From Elusimicrobiota bacterium (lineage in GTDB: Bacteria > Elusimicrobiota > Elusimicrobia > Elusimicrobiales > UBA9959), in assembly GCA_003500765.1 (NCBI GenBank), contig DNQL01000291.1, positions 1-5,768 on the forward strand: 5,768 nt of DNA, read 5' to 3'. Under the pieces are notes generated by a model. It saw only the letters and a list, made by a program, of their open reading frames with translations. It was not told where the DNA came from and did not search any database. Positions 1-5,768 of this stretch are shown piece after piece (within the stretch, counting starts at the first letter, position 1; every line of letters begins with the position of its first letter). The position numbers and the translations under genes are program-made.

Positions 1-2420
1 GGGTCGGGGCCGCCGGCGCCCGCCATGGCCGCCTTGTCCAGGCAGTATTTTTCCAGTTCGGCCGGCAGTTTCCAGGGCAGCGTCCCCATATATTTGCGGT
101 TCTCTTCTACGCCGGAGGATTGGCAGGCCCAGGATTTCATGTTGCCCTCCACCTCCTCCGCGCGCTTTATCCTGGCGGCGTAGGCGTCGTATCTTTCCTT
201 CAGGTTCTCGCGGCTGGCCCGGGAGAAATGCGTGAGCCCGAAGGCTATTTTGCCGGCCTCGGCCATGGCCTGCTCCGTTTCGGCCGCCTGCACTTTTACC
301 GGTATGGCCTTGAGAGCCTCGTTCATCTCCAGGACTTTCTTGTCCAGGGCGTCCCGCTTGGCGTAGAAGTCCATGCCGGCCGCCTCGAGCACCCTTTCCT
401 CCAGCGCGGCGAGGTTCCTGCGGTGGGACGCGAGATCGAGGAAACAGCCGTCCCCGACGGCTTTTTCCCGGTTGAAGAACCCCTCCCGGTTCTCTTCCAG
501 GGCCTCGATGCCGCATTCCGCGGGATCGAGCGCGGGTTTCAGCCGGGTCGAATAATACTTATCGAAATTTTCCTTAGTCATCGCCCCTCCGCCGGGCGGC
601 CAGACGGCCAGCTTCTTCATCTCGCCGGCCGCGCCGCCGAAAGCGGCCAGGAACCGCCTGTTGGCGGCTATCTCATCGTCCCACTGCTTCTGCAGGGCCC
701 TTGCCTTGCCGCCCCAGCCGCGCATCTGCGCCGCGTATTCAGGACTCATGAAAGGTTCCGCAAGGCGTTTCCGGCCGTAGGCGAACTGCCGCAGCTGGGA
801 CTTGAACTCATAGTTGCCGGCGCCGTAGAATTCGGCCATAGAGGAATTCTTCTGCCAGAGATCCGAGTATTTGGTCAGGGCGTCCTTGTATTCCTTCTCG
901 TACCCGGCGACCTTCGCCGCGTAGGCCTTCGCTCTTTCTTCGGCGACGGGGGCCAGCGTCTCGAAAGCCGCGCCGGTGCCGGCCAGGCCGTCTCTGTATT
1001 TTTCCATGGTCTTCAGGTCGGGGTTCGTTTTCCCCGCCCACGACCAGTTCACCCATTTTTCGTAGTCTTCCGCGTTATTGTTGCCGGTCTCTATGCTCCG
1101 CATCAGGTTCTCCTGGCGCTGGAGGTTCCTGGCTTCGGCGATTTTCGAGAATTCCGATTTGTGCGCGGCGTAGAGGTCCTCCAGGGACGAGTCCCTGTCG
1201 CCTTTCAGCGTCAGCGCCTCCAGGTCCTTTTTCAGTTTGACGCCGTAATCGTCCAGGCGCTTGTCCGTCTCCAGCGCGTCCGACGAGAACTTGTCGTAGG
1301 CCGCCTGGCAGGCGGCGATCCTTTCCCTGGAGGCGCTGCCCGAGCCGATGACGTTAAAGTAGGGCTCCATGCAGGCCCTGTTGATGCGGGCGGCCGAGCC
1401 GAGGATGAAATTCTTCAGCCTGCTGTATTCCTCGGCCGGGATATTGTTGGTCAGCATCCGGTCGGAGTTGAGGCCGTACTCGCGCAGGAGGCCGGAGAAA
1501 TCCGGGGGAGCGAAGGCAGCCTCGCTGTTGGTCTCGACCTTTTTCTGCGAGACCTCCGCGGCGGCGATGATCTTGTCGGTCTCGGGGTCGCCGGTATTCA
1601 CCGGCTCGCGGGCCGCGCGGCGCTTGTCCAGCTCCTTGTTCCAGTCTGCCTCCAGCCCGGCGTAGAGGCGCTTGTCCCTGGCGTACTTGAGGACATTCTC
1701 CGGGCTCGCCGGCAGTTTCAGGAGTTCCAGCATCTCGGTGATGTTCCGCACCCGGCGCTCGGCGCGGTCGCGCATGGCCAGCATCTGCTGCCTGGCCTCC
1801 ACCTTGGCCCTTATCCGCTCCTGGTTGATGCGCGCCAGCTTCTCTTTGCGTTCCAGTTCCGCCCGCCGGCCCTGGTAGGCCTCTTTCATCTTGGCCACGA
1901 CGCCGGCCCTGTTGGCTCCTATCACGCCCAGCATGCGGCTCTCTACGCCGCCTATGCCGTCGCGGCCGTTGTAGAACTCGTCCCAGGCCCTGTCCAGGTC
2001 TGCCGTGGTCGTTTTGCTGAGCACGTCCTTGTGGAATTCTTCGGCCCGGTTCTGTATGGCCCAGTCCTGCCAGTCGTTGACGTAGGTTTCCACCACGCCG
2101 TAGACCTGCTTGACGGTTTCGACATAGACGCCCACCACCGGGAACAGGAGCTTCAGGACCTCCATCTCGGCCGTCTCTTTCATGTCGTTCTTGATGTTCT
2201 CCGGTTTGTAGCTCTCGAAGAACTCCTCCACGGCGCGCTCAGGCTTGCCCATCGAGATGTCGTAGACGAGCTGGGCCAGCAGCTTGGAGTCCTTTAAATT
2301 GGGGATGCGGCTCTTGATAGTGTCTTCCACCACCGTCTGTATCAGTTCCACGGGCACGCTCGCGGCTGCCGCCTCCGAAGGCAGGACAGCCGCCAGCGCC
2401 AGTACGAATATTTTTTTCAT
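1..2420 (-). CDS. Large exported alpha-helical protein with paired cysteines, function unknown (3' end outside window)
   Basis: The reading frame is open from an ATG at 2420 to the window edge, giving at least 806 residues without a stop. The start is supported by AGAGGA four bases upstream and by a signal peptide at residues 1-20 (MKKIF, a hydrophobic Ala/Leu/Val core, probable signal peptidase I cleavage after AAA at 18-20). The mature protein should therefore be periplasmic or surface-located. It is rich in Glu, Lys, Arg and Ala and looks almost wholly helical. Residues about 178-240 are strongly coiled-coil-like, with charged heptad-type sequence. A Pro/Asp-rich linker follows at about 275-315, and a WPPGGG turn lies at 607-612. 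Residues 88-100 are moderately hydrophobic but carry Lys90, so I do not call a membrane helix. Six cysteines fall in three close pairs (350/371, 636/659, 766/793), suggesting disulfide-stapled helical hairpins. I recognise no family or catalytic motif. It lies 16 nt downstream of a hairpin that follows the 411-aa exported protein gene. Reality of the gene is very likely; function is unknown. Confidence 0.88.
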   Translation of the reverse strand, partial: MKKIFVLALAAVLPSEAAAASVPVELIQTVVEDTIKSRIPNLKDSKLLAQLVYDISMGKPERAVEEFFESYKPENIKNDMKETAEMEVLKLLFPVVGVYVETVKQVYGVVETYVNDWQDWAIQNRAEEFHKDVLSKTTTADLDRAWDEFYNGRDGIGGVESRMLGVIGANRAGVVAKMKEAYQGRRAELERKEKLARINQERIRAKVEARQQMLAMRDRAERRVRNITEMLELLKLPASPENVLKYARDKRLYAGLEADWNKELDKRRAAREPVNTGDPETDKIIAAAEVSQKKVETNSEAAFAPPDFSGLLREYGLNSDRMLTNNIPAEEYSRLKNFILGSAARINRACMEPYFNVIGSGSASRERIAACQAAYDKFSSDALETDKRLDDYGVKLKKDLEALTLKGDRDSSLEDLYAAHKSEFSKIAEARNLQRQENLMRSIETGNNNAEDYEKWVNWSWAGKTNPDLKTMEKYRDGLAGTGAAFETLAPVAEERAKAYAAKVAGYEKEYKDALTKYSDLWQKNSSMAEFYGAGNYEFKSQLRQFAYGRKRLAEPFMSPEYAAQMRGWGGKARALQKQWDDEIAANRRFLAAFGGAAGEMKKLAVWPPGGGAMTKENFDKYYSTRLKPALDPAECGIEALEENREGFFNREKAVGDGCFLDLASHRRNLAALEERVLEAAGMDFYAKRDALDKKVLEMNEALKAIPVKVQAAETEQAMAEAGKIAFGLTHFSRASRENLKERYDAYAARIKRAEEVEGNMKSWACQSSGVEENRKYMGTLPWKLPAELEKYCLDKAAMAGAGGPD

Positions 2421-2424
2421 GAGA

Positions 2425-2430
2425 TCCTCT
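2425..2430 (-). promoter_or_regulatory. Shine-Dalgarno site for the large exported helical protein
   Basis: On the minus strand AGAGGA sits four bases before the ATG at 2420. It is the only purine-rich site between the hairpin ending at 2437 and the start codon, and it fixes the start together with the signal peptide. The spacing is slightly short but acceptable. Confidence 0.6.
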
Positions 2431-2436
2431 TTAAAT

Positions 2437-2466
2437 GAAGAAGGCCCCGCCGCCGGGGCCTTCTTC
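2437..2466 (-). terminator. Perfect 12-bp hairpin after the 411-aa exported protein gene (terminator or intercistronic stem-loop)
   Basis: The arms GAAGAAGGCCCC and GGGGCCTTCTTC pair over 12 bases without mismatch around a 6-base loop. On the minus strand the hairpin begins ten bases past the TAG stop at 2476, the usual place for a Rho-independent terminator. The tract after the stem is ATTTAAAG rather than a clean T run, although the 3' arm itself ends in CTTCTTC. The U tract is therefore poor and termination may be partial. The next gene starts 16 nt beyond the stem, which leaves no room for a promoter between them. The hairpin could equally be an attenuating or mRNA-stabilising element inside one operon. 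Confidence 0.7.
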
Positions 2467-2475
2467 CGGTCCTGC

Positions 2476-3711
2476 CTAGAATTTCCTGAACTTGAAAGTC
2501 ACGCTGTAAGGCCCGCTGCCCGAGATGGAGACCACCTCGACGGCGTAAAGAGAGCCGCCCGACTTGATACCGTAGGTCTTGCCGGCATTGTTGTTGTTGG
2601 GGCAGTTGTCCGTGACCGCCTGTACGTCGGCTGAAGTAACGGTAGAGATGTTCTTTCCCGGGATTTCATTAACGGCCTGTCCGACCGCGGAATAGATGGA
2701 CGGATTTCCAAGGTTGAAGGTCAGTTGTCCGCTGTAAGTTCCGCCGCAGCCCGTGAAGGTCGGAGAGGCGTCGGAGGTCTGCGTGTCCATATCGTAGGAG
2801 AATATGCCGTCCGTGTCGCTTACGGTGACCTGGGTGTAGCCGGCGCCCAGGTTGCCCCCGTCGTCGAGGACCAGCGCTTCCCCCCCGCCGCCCAGCACGG
2901 AGCCGGTGGCCACATTGTCGGCGTCGCTGAGGCCGAACATCAGCGGCTGCTTCATGCTGTAGAGCAGCGGCCGTCCTTCATCGAGCGTGAAGACGAATTC
3001 GGTGGAGCCGTTGTCGGTGTTGGAGGCGCCGGTCTTGTTGACCACCACGAAGCGGTTGTAGGTTATGGAGACGAAGACGCGGCCGCCGGCTCCGGCGGCG
3101 ATATTGTTGAGCGTGTAGCGGATATTGATGCCGGTGAGCGAGTCGAAGTCCTTCTTGACCGCGCGCTCGAGCAGCAGCCGGTCGCCGGCGAAGTCGCCGC
3201 CGACGTGCGCCATGAAGGGCTGCAGCTGCTCCTTCATGTAGGCCGCGAACATGGCGTCGAGCGCCGCGCGTATGGCCGCCTGTATTTTCTCGCCGGAGAG
3301 TTCCAGTTCCTTGCGGGTCTCGTCCACCTTGTTGGTCTTGCCGGCGGTGTCGGTGACTTCCACGAGGAGGAAATATTTCTTTCCTTCCTCCGGCTTGAAG
3401 AGATATTCGAATGTCCCGTTGTCGGCGACTTTGGCGTCCTGCCAGGTGGCTTTGTCGTCGAGCGAGACGCGCACGCTGCCGACCTTGTTCCTGCCGGTCT
3501 GCGCCCGGCCCTGTACGCGTACCAGCCCGTCGGCGCCCAGGGTCTCCCTGTAAAGCGTCATCTTCGCGCCCGCTTCGTCGGCGGAGGCGCCGTTAACCGT
3601 CAGGTACCTGAGCCCTATCTCGCCCCCGCCCTTGCCGAAGATCCACCACTTGGCCTGGGCAGCGCCGGCGGCCAGCATCAGGGCTGCGACTGTCATCAGT
3701 ATTTTTTTCAT
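2476..3711 (-). CDS. Exported protein with Ig-like, NTF2-like and beta-rich C-terminal modules, function unknown
   Basis: A complete 411-residue protein. Residues 1-20 are a signal peptide ending AAQA, with cleavage before Lys21-Trp-Trp; AGGG seven bases upstream supports the start. Residues about 33-138 look like a bacterial Ig-like beta-sandwich: RVQGRAQTG, then VRVSLD with a following Trp, then the NGTFEYLF and YFLLVEVTDTAG strands typical of such domains. Residues about 140-262 resemble an NTF2/SnoaL-like fold: a long helix, the FMAHVGGDFAGD segment, a second helix, then the strands IRYTLNNI, VFVSITYNR and TEFVFTLDEGRP, ending in LYSMKQPLMFG. A Gly-rich linker at 270-291 leads to a beta-rich C-terminal module (about 293-411) with the only two cysteines, 322 and 370, plus GKTYGIKSGG and a final FKFRKF strand. 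No catalytic residues are evident, so a binding or scaffold role outside the cytoplasm is my inference. The gene lies 24 nt after the beta-barrel gene and is surely cotranscribed with it. The domain calls are by eye; the NTF2-like call is the weaker one. Confidence 0.93.
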   Translation of the reverse strand: MKKILMTVAALMLAAGAAQAKWWIFGKGGGEIGLRYLTVNGASADEAGAKMTLYRETLGADGLVRVQGRAQTGRNKVGSVRVSLDDKATWQDAKVADNGTFEYLFKPEEGKKYFLLVEVTDTAGKTNKVDETRKELELSGEKIQAAIRAALDAMFAAYMKEQLQPFMAHVGGDFAGDRLLLERAVKKDFDSLTGINIRYTLNNIAAGAGGRVFVSITYNRFVVVNKTGASNTDNGSTEFVFTLDEGRPLLYSMKQPLMFGLSDADNVATGSVLGGGGEALVLDDGGNLGAGYTQVTVSDTDGIFSYDMDTQTSDASPTFTGCGGTYSGQLTFNLGNPSIYSAVGQAVNEIPGKNISTVTSADVQAVTDNCPNNNNAGKTYGIKSGGSLYAVEVVSISGSGPYSVTFKFRKF

Positions 3712-3718
3712 GGTATTT

Positions 3719-3722
3719 CCCT
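3719..3722 (-). promoter_or_regulatory. Shine-Dalgarno site for the 411-aa exported protein
   Basis: AGGG stands seven bases before the ATG at 3711, inside the 24-base gap to the upstream gene. A second purine stretch (AAGGGG) lies further upstream. The gap contains no promoter-like element or terminator, which supports translation from a shared mRNA. Confidence 0.65.
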
Positions 3723-3735
3723 GTTCCCCTTAGAT

Positions 3736-5310
3736 TTAAAAAGCGGTGTTCATACCGGCGGTTACCGTCTTTTCGCTGAATTCCCGCGAGGCGGTGGAGA
3801 AAGTGTAGTCGTTGAAGCCGGCCCGCACGAAAAGCGTGGTGTCGCCTATCTTTTCCTTGAGGCCTGCCGGCCGCCAGTAAGCGGCGAAATTCGCGAAGAA
3901 CCTGCCCGAGTCGTCCTGGGCCGGGTCCTCCTTCTTCAGCTCGTGCTTTCCGAGACGGATGTCGGCGTTGAGGTTCTTTTCCGGCGCCTCGAAGCCCAGG
4001 CCGAGCGAATATTCGTAAACCTTGTCCACGAAGTCGGTGAGCTCGTCGCTGGAATACCAGCCGCCGAGGTTGAGCGAAGGCTTCCAGGCGACGTCGCCCC
4101 TCTGCAGGCGGGTATTGAGCGAGGTGTTGAAGTTCACCTCGTCCGCCTCGCGCACGCCAGCCGCGTCGTACATCGTATAACCCAGGTTCATGTCGTGGTC
4201 TATTTCGCCGTAGCGGTCGCGCCAGTTGGCGTTGAGGTAATGGTCGGAGGCGCTCCCGGAGGCGCCGTACTTGCGGTCGAACTTATAGGACAGGTCGGCG
4301 AAGGAGTAGGGCCTGGAGGCCAGCGGCCGCTTTACCGCTACGCTGACTTCCGGCTTCCAGAACCTGGAGGTGCCGGCGAGCTGCCCGTCGAGATTGTTGC
4401 GGTACCAGAGCAGGCCGGAATTGACGGTGACTTTTTTGGTCGCCTTGTAGCGCCACTTGGTCTTGAACTTCAGCCTGTCGGGCGTGGAGGCCCCCATCGG
4501 CGAGAGGAAGTCGGGCTCCACGCGCTCGTATTCCATGGAGACCCGGCTGGGGTCGGCGTCGCCGACGGCCTCTATCCGGGTGGCCGTCCCCTTCCCGGAA
4601 GTCCCGCTCGTCGCTTCGTCGTAATCCGAGCGCGAGTGTTCGCCGGTTATCGTAAGCCCGGGTATCGGGTTATAGGCCAGGTCCAGCGCCAGGTTGGAGC
4701 CGTCGTACTTGCTGTCGCCGGCGGAGACCCTTTCCGTGTCCTTGACTCCTACCACGCTGACCCCGGCGGCGAGGTCAGGGATGATATCGGTCTTTAAGCG
4801 TGAACCCCACACCTGGCGCTTGACCGTCCTGGTATCCGGATCGCGCCAGAGGCTGTCCCAGCGCGGGTACGCCCAGCCGAAGACCGCCGTCAGTTCCGGG
4901 AGGCGCGAGCCTTCTTTAAGGAATCTATAAGAGCCGCCCTTGAGGGAGGAGGCCAGCGAATACTGCGAGAAGGACTCGAAGACGTCCCCGGCGGTCAGGG
5001 TATTGGTCTTGTCGGTTGCCCGGCCCTGGAGCCCCGTCAGCGAGACTTTTTTGGCGTCGGCGCGGGGGTCGTCGCCGGCTTTGGCTCCGGCCGAGTAGTT
5101 GTAGTACCAGTCGCCGGACTTGCCGTTGCCGTAGATGTTGAGCACTTCCAGGAAGTTCAGGCCTTCGGTCAGCGAGGACGAGGCCCTGCCCGGGCCGCTG
5201 ACGTCGTTATGCGTGGCCGCGAGCTCGTTGGAAAAATGCGTTTCGTTCTCAGCGGCCGCCCCGCAGGGCAGCAGCGCCGCCATGGCGCCCGCGATGAGGT
5301 TCTTTTTCAT
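3736..5310 (-). CDS. Outer-membrane beta-barrel protein, function unknown
   Basis: A complete 524-residue protein. Residues 1-20 form a signal peptide (MKKN, hydrophobic core, cleavage after AAA at 18-20). The mature chain from Glu21 has no cysteine at all, as is common in outer-membrane proteins. It is rich in Tyr, Trp, Phe, Asp and Arg, with many short alternating polar/hydrophobic stretches joined by Gly/Asp turns, for example VTVNSGLLWY at 294-303, DMNLGYTMY at 373-381 and LFVRAGFNDYTF at 493-504. The last residue is Phe, in KTVTAGMNTAF, matching the C-terminal beta-signal read by the BAM machinery. Residues 108-125 (GDVF..FSQYSL..SLKG) and 144-155 (FGWAYPRWDSLW) look like conserved blocks near the N-terminus, perhaps a plug or first strands. 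The length would suit a barrel of roughly 16-22 strands. It could be a porin, transporter or secretion/assembly channel; nothing visible decides. The start is set by the signal peptide and an in-frame TAA at 5322-5320, as no close Shine-Dalgarno is present. The TAA stop is followed after one codon by a second in-frame TAA at 3732-3730. It leads a probable operon with the 411-aa exported protein. Confidence 0.92.
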   Translation of the reverse strand: MKKNLIAGAMAALLPCGAAAENETHFSNELAATHNDVSGPGRASSSLTEGLNFLEVLNIYGNGKSGDWYYNYSAGAKAGDDPRADAKKVSLTGLQGRATDKTNTLTAGDVFESFSQYSLASSLKGGSYRFLKEGSRLPELTAVFGWAYPRWDSLWRDPDTRTVKRQVWGSRLKTDIIPDLAAGVSVVGVKDTERVSAGDSKYDGSNLALDLAYNPIPGLTITGEHSRSDYDEATSGTSGKGTATRIEAVGDADPSRVSMEYERVEPDFLSPMGASTPDRLKFKTKWRYKATKKVTVNSGLLWYRNNLDGQLAGTSRFWKPEVSVAVKRPLASRPYSFADLSYKFDRKYGASGSASDHYLNANWRDRYGEIDHDMNLGYTMYDAAGVREADEVNFNTSLNTRLQRGDVAWKPSLNLGGWYSSDELTDFVDKVYEYSLGLGFEAPEKNLNADIRLGKHELKKEDPAQDDSGRFFANFAAYWRPAGLKEKIGDTTLFVRAGFNDYTFSTASREFSEKTVTAGMNTAF

Positions 5311-5342
5311 ACGTGTTTTTTAGGATATTCCCCCTTGGTCCG

Positions 5343-5357
5343 GGCGGTTTTCCCGCC
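5343..5357 (-). other. Small GC-rich stem-loop in the leader of the beta-barrel gene
   Basis: On the minus strand GGCGG and CCGCC form a 5-bp stem around the loop GAAAA, between the predicted transcription start and the ATG at 5310. No T run follows, so it is not a convincing terminator for the upstream TPR gene. A self-complementary ten-mer, CCGCCGGCGG, overlaps it at 5353-5362 and could form a competing fold. In GC-rich DNA both may be chance. Confidence 0.35.
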
Positions 5358-5365
5358 GGCGGCTT

Positions 5366-5371
5366 ATTATA
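5366..5371 (-). promoter_or_regulatory. Probable sigma-70-type -10 box for the beta-barrel operon
   Basis: A perfect TATAAT on the minus strand sits in an AT-rich island (about 5364-5390) within GC-rich surroundings, four bases past the TAA stop of the TPR gene. Transcription would start near 5359, giving a leader of about 50 nt before the ATG at 5310. No good -35 hexamer lies at 16-18 bp (GGAAAA at 17), so activation by a regulator or an A-rich upstream element is possible. The -35 region would lie within the last codons of the TPR gene. Confidence 0.55.
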
Positions 5372-5375
5372 CAAT

Positions 5376-5768
5376 TTACTTTTTCGTCTTTTCCCGCGTG
5401 GTCTTTCGCATCCAGACGGGGCGGAAATAGGCGTCGTCGCGGCGGTCTCCCATGGACAGCCGGCAGGCCTCTTCCAGCATGAGCTTCACCCGGCCCCGCC
5501 GGTCTCCGCCGCCAGCCCTCCCTTTGACCGCTCCTGCCAGGAAAGACTTCATTTCCCGGTCGAGGGCGCGCCAGTCGGCTTCCATGCCGGCGCCGTCGCC
5601 CAGCGCGGAGCGGCAGAGGCCCCTGTTGACGAGGGCCCAGGGATACCCCGGGCTTTTCCGCAGTACCGCGGACTGGGCCGCGGCGGCTTCGCGATGCCTG
5701 CCCAGCAGGCGGAGGACCTCCCCCCGCCAGACCAGCGCTTCCAGGTCGGTAGGGAAAAGGCGGACGGC
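5376..5768 (-). CDS. TPR-repeat protein, C-terminal 130 residues (5' end outside window)
   Basis: The frame is open from the window edge to a TAA at 5378-5376, so only the C-terminus is seen. Visible residues 9-42 make a tetratricopeptide repeat: Gly16, Gly23, Ala28 and Pro40 fall at consensus positions 8, 15, 20 and 32. A second, weaker repeat follows with exactly 34-residue periodicity: RG at 15-16 recurs at 49-50, and LG at 22-23 recurs at 56-57. Beyond it the chain is helical and charged and ends in a basic tail (RKTTREKTKK). TPR arrays mediate protein-protein contacts; what the missing N-terminus carries, or where the protein acts, cannot be told. An ATG at 5585 is only an internal Met: no Shine-Dalgarno precedes it, and the TPR continues upstream of it. 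Whether this gene belongs with the downstream envelope genes is uncertain, since a promoter seems to lie at its stop codon. Confidence 0.8.
   Translation of the reverse strand, partial: AVRLFPTDLEALVWRGEVLRLLGRHREAAAAQSAVLRKSPGYPWALVNRGLCRSALGDGAGMEADWRALDREMKSFLAGAVKGRAGGGDRRGRVKLMLEEACRLSMGDRRDDAYFRPVWMRKTTREKTKK

Noticed and set aside
808..1056. Minus-strand 82-codon frame inside the large helical protein gene
   Set aside because: It is in another frame within the real gene, Arg/Gly-rich as expected from shifted GC-rich codons, and lacks a plausible start context.
120..2297. A 725-codon open frame on the plus strand
   Set aside because: It runs in exact codon register opposite the large exported helical protein. 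It stays open only because that gene uses no TTA, CTA or TCA codons there. Its translation is a Leu/Val/Gly/Arg-rich shadow without signal peptide or domain, whereas the minus frame has a signal peptide, a Shine-Dalgarno site and sensible composition.
2284..2634. Plus-strand 116-codon frame crossing the hairpin
   Set aside because: It spans the start of one minus-strand gene, the intergenic hairpin and the end of another, and has no recognisable protein features.
2725..4797. A 690-codon open frame on the plus strand
   Set aside because: It is the in-register antisense of two minus-strand genes and reads straight through the 24-nt gap between them, which no real gene would mirror. Biased codon use in the true genes explains it.
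5250..5310. Lipoprotein signal (Cys16) in the beta-barrel precursor
   Set aside because: The residues before Cys16 are Leu-Leu-Pro, and Pro just before the Cys does not fit a lipobox. A standard AAA cleavage site follows at 18-20, and the C-terminus fits a barrel.
5343..5357. Intrinsic terminator of the TPR gene
   Set aside because: The GC-rich stem is only 5 bp and is not followed by a T run; it fits better as part of the leader of the beta-barrel transcript.
5376..5585. A complete 69-residue gene starting at the ATG at 5585
   Set aside because: The same frame stays open to the window edge, the upstream residues form a TPR repeat whose 34-residue period continues up to this Met, and no Shine-Dalgarno precedes the ATG. 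It is the tail of a larger gene.

Overview
The window reads as GC-rich DNA (roughly 60% by eye) from a diderm, Gram-negative-type bacterium. Every real gene is on the minus strand. One gene encodes a signal-peptide-bearing outer-membrane beta-barrel ending in Phe, which implies an outer membrane. The style of the exported proteins (MKK-type signal peptides, Ig-like plus NTF2-like architecture) reminds me of high-GC Elusimicrobiota or deltaproteobacterial-type genomes. That is an impression from memory, not something the sequence proves.

Layout in the direction of transcription, from high to low coordinates. (1) 5768-5376 is the 3' end of a gene whose product carries at least one clear TPR repeat and most of a second. 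(2) At its stop codon lies a perfect TATAAT box (5371-5366), followed by a leader of about 50 nt with a small GC-rich stem-loop. (3) 5310-3736 encodes a 524-residue outer-membrane beta-barrel protein. (4) After only 24 nt, 3711-2476 encodes a 411-residue secreted protein: an Ig-like N-terminal domain, a probable NTF2/SnoaL-like middle, and a beta-rich C-terminal module with one cysteine pair. (5) A perfect 12-bp hairpin (2466-2437) follows. (6) 2420-1 and beyond encodes a very large secreted, mostly alpha-helical protein of at least 806 residues; its 3' end lies outside the window.

The beta-barrel gene and the 411-aa gene are almost certainly cotranscribed. The large helical protein gene starts only 16 nt after the hairpin, so it is reached either by read-through or from a promoter inside the preceding gene. 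All three products are predicted to leave the cytoplasm and could form an outer membrane/periplasm assembly. No enzyme motif or known pathway marker is visible, so the function of the cassette is unknown. I see no tRNA, rRNA, CRISPR, insertion sequence or phage signal, and no gene-free stretch longer than about 110 bases.
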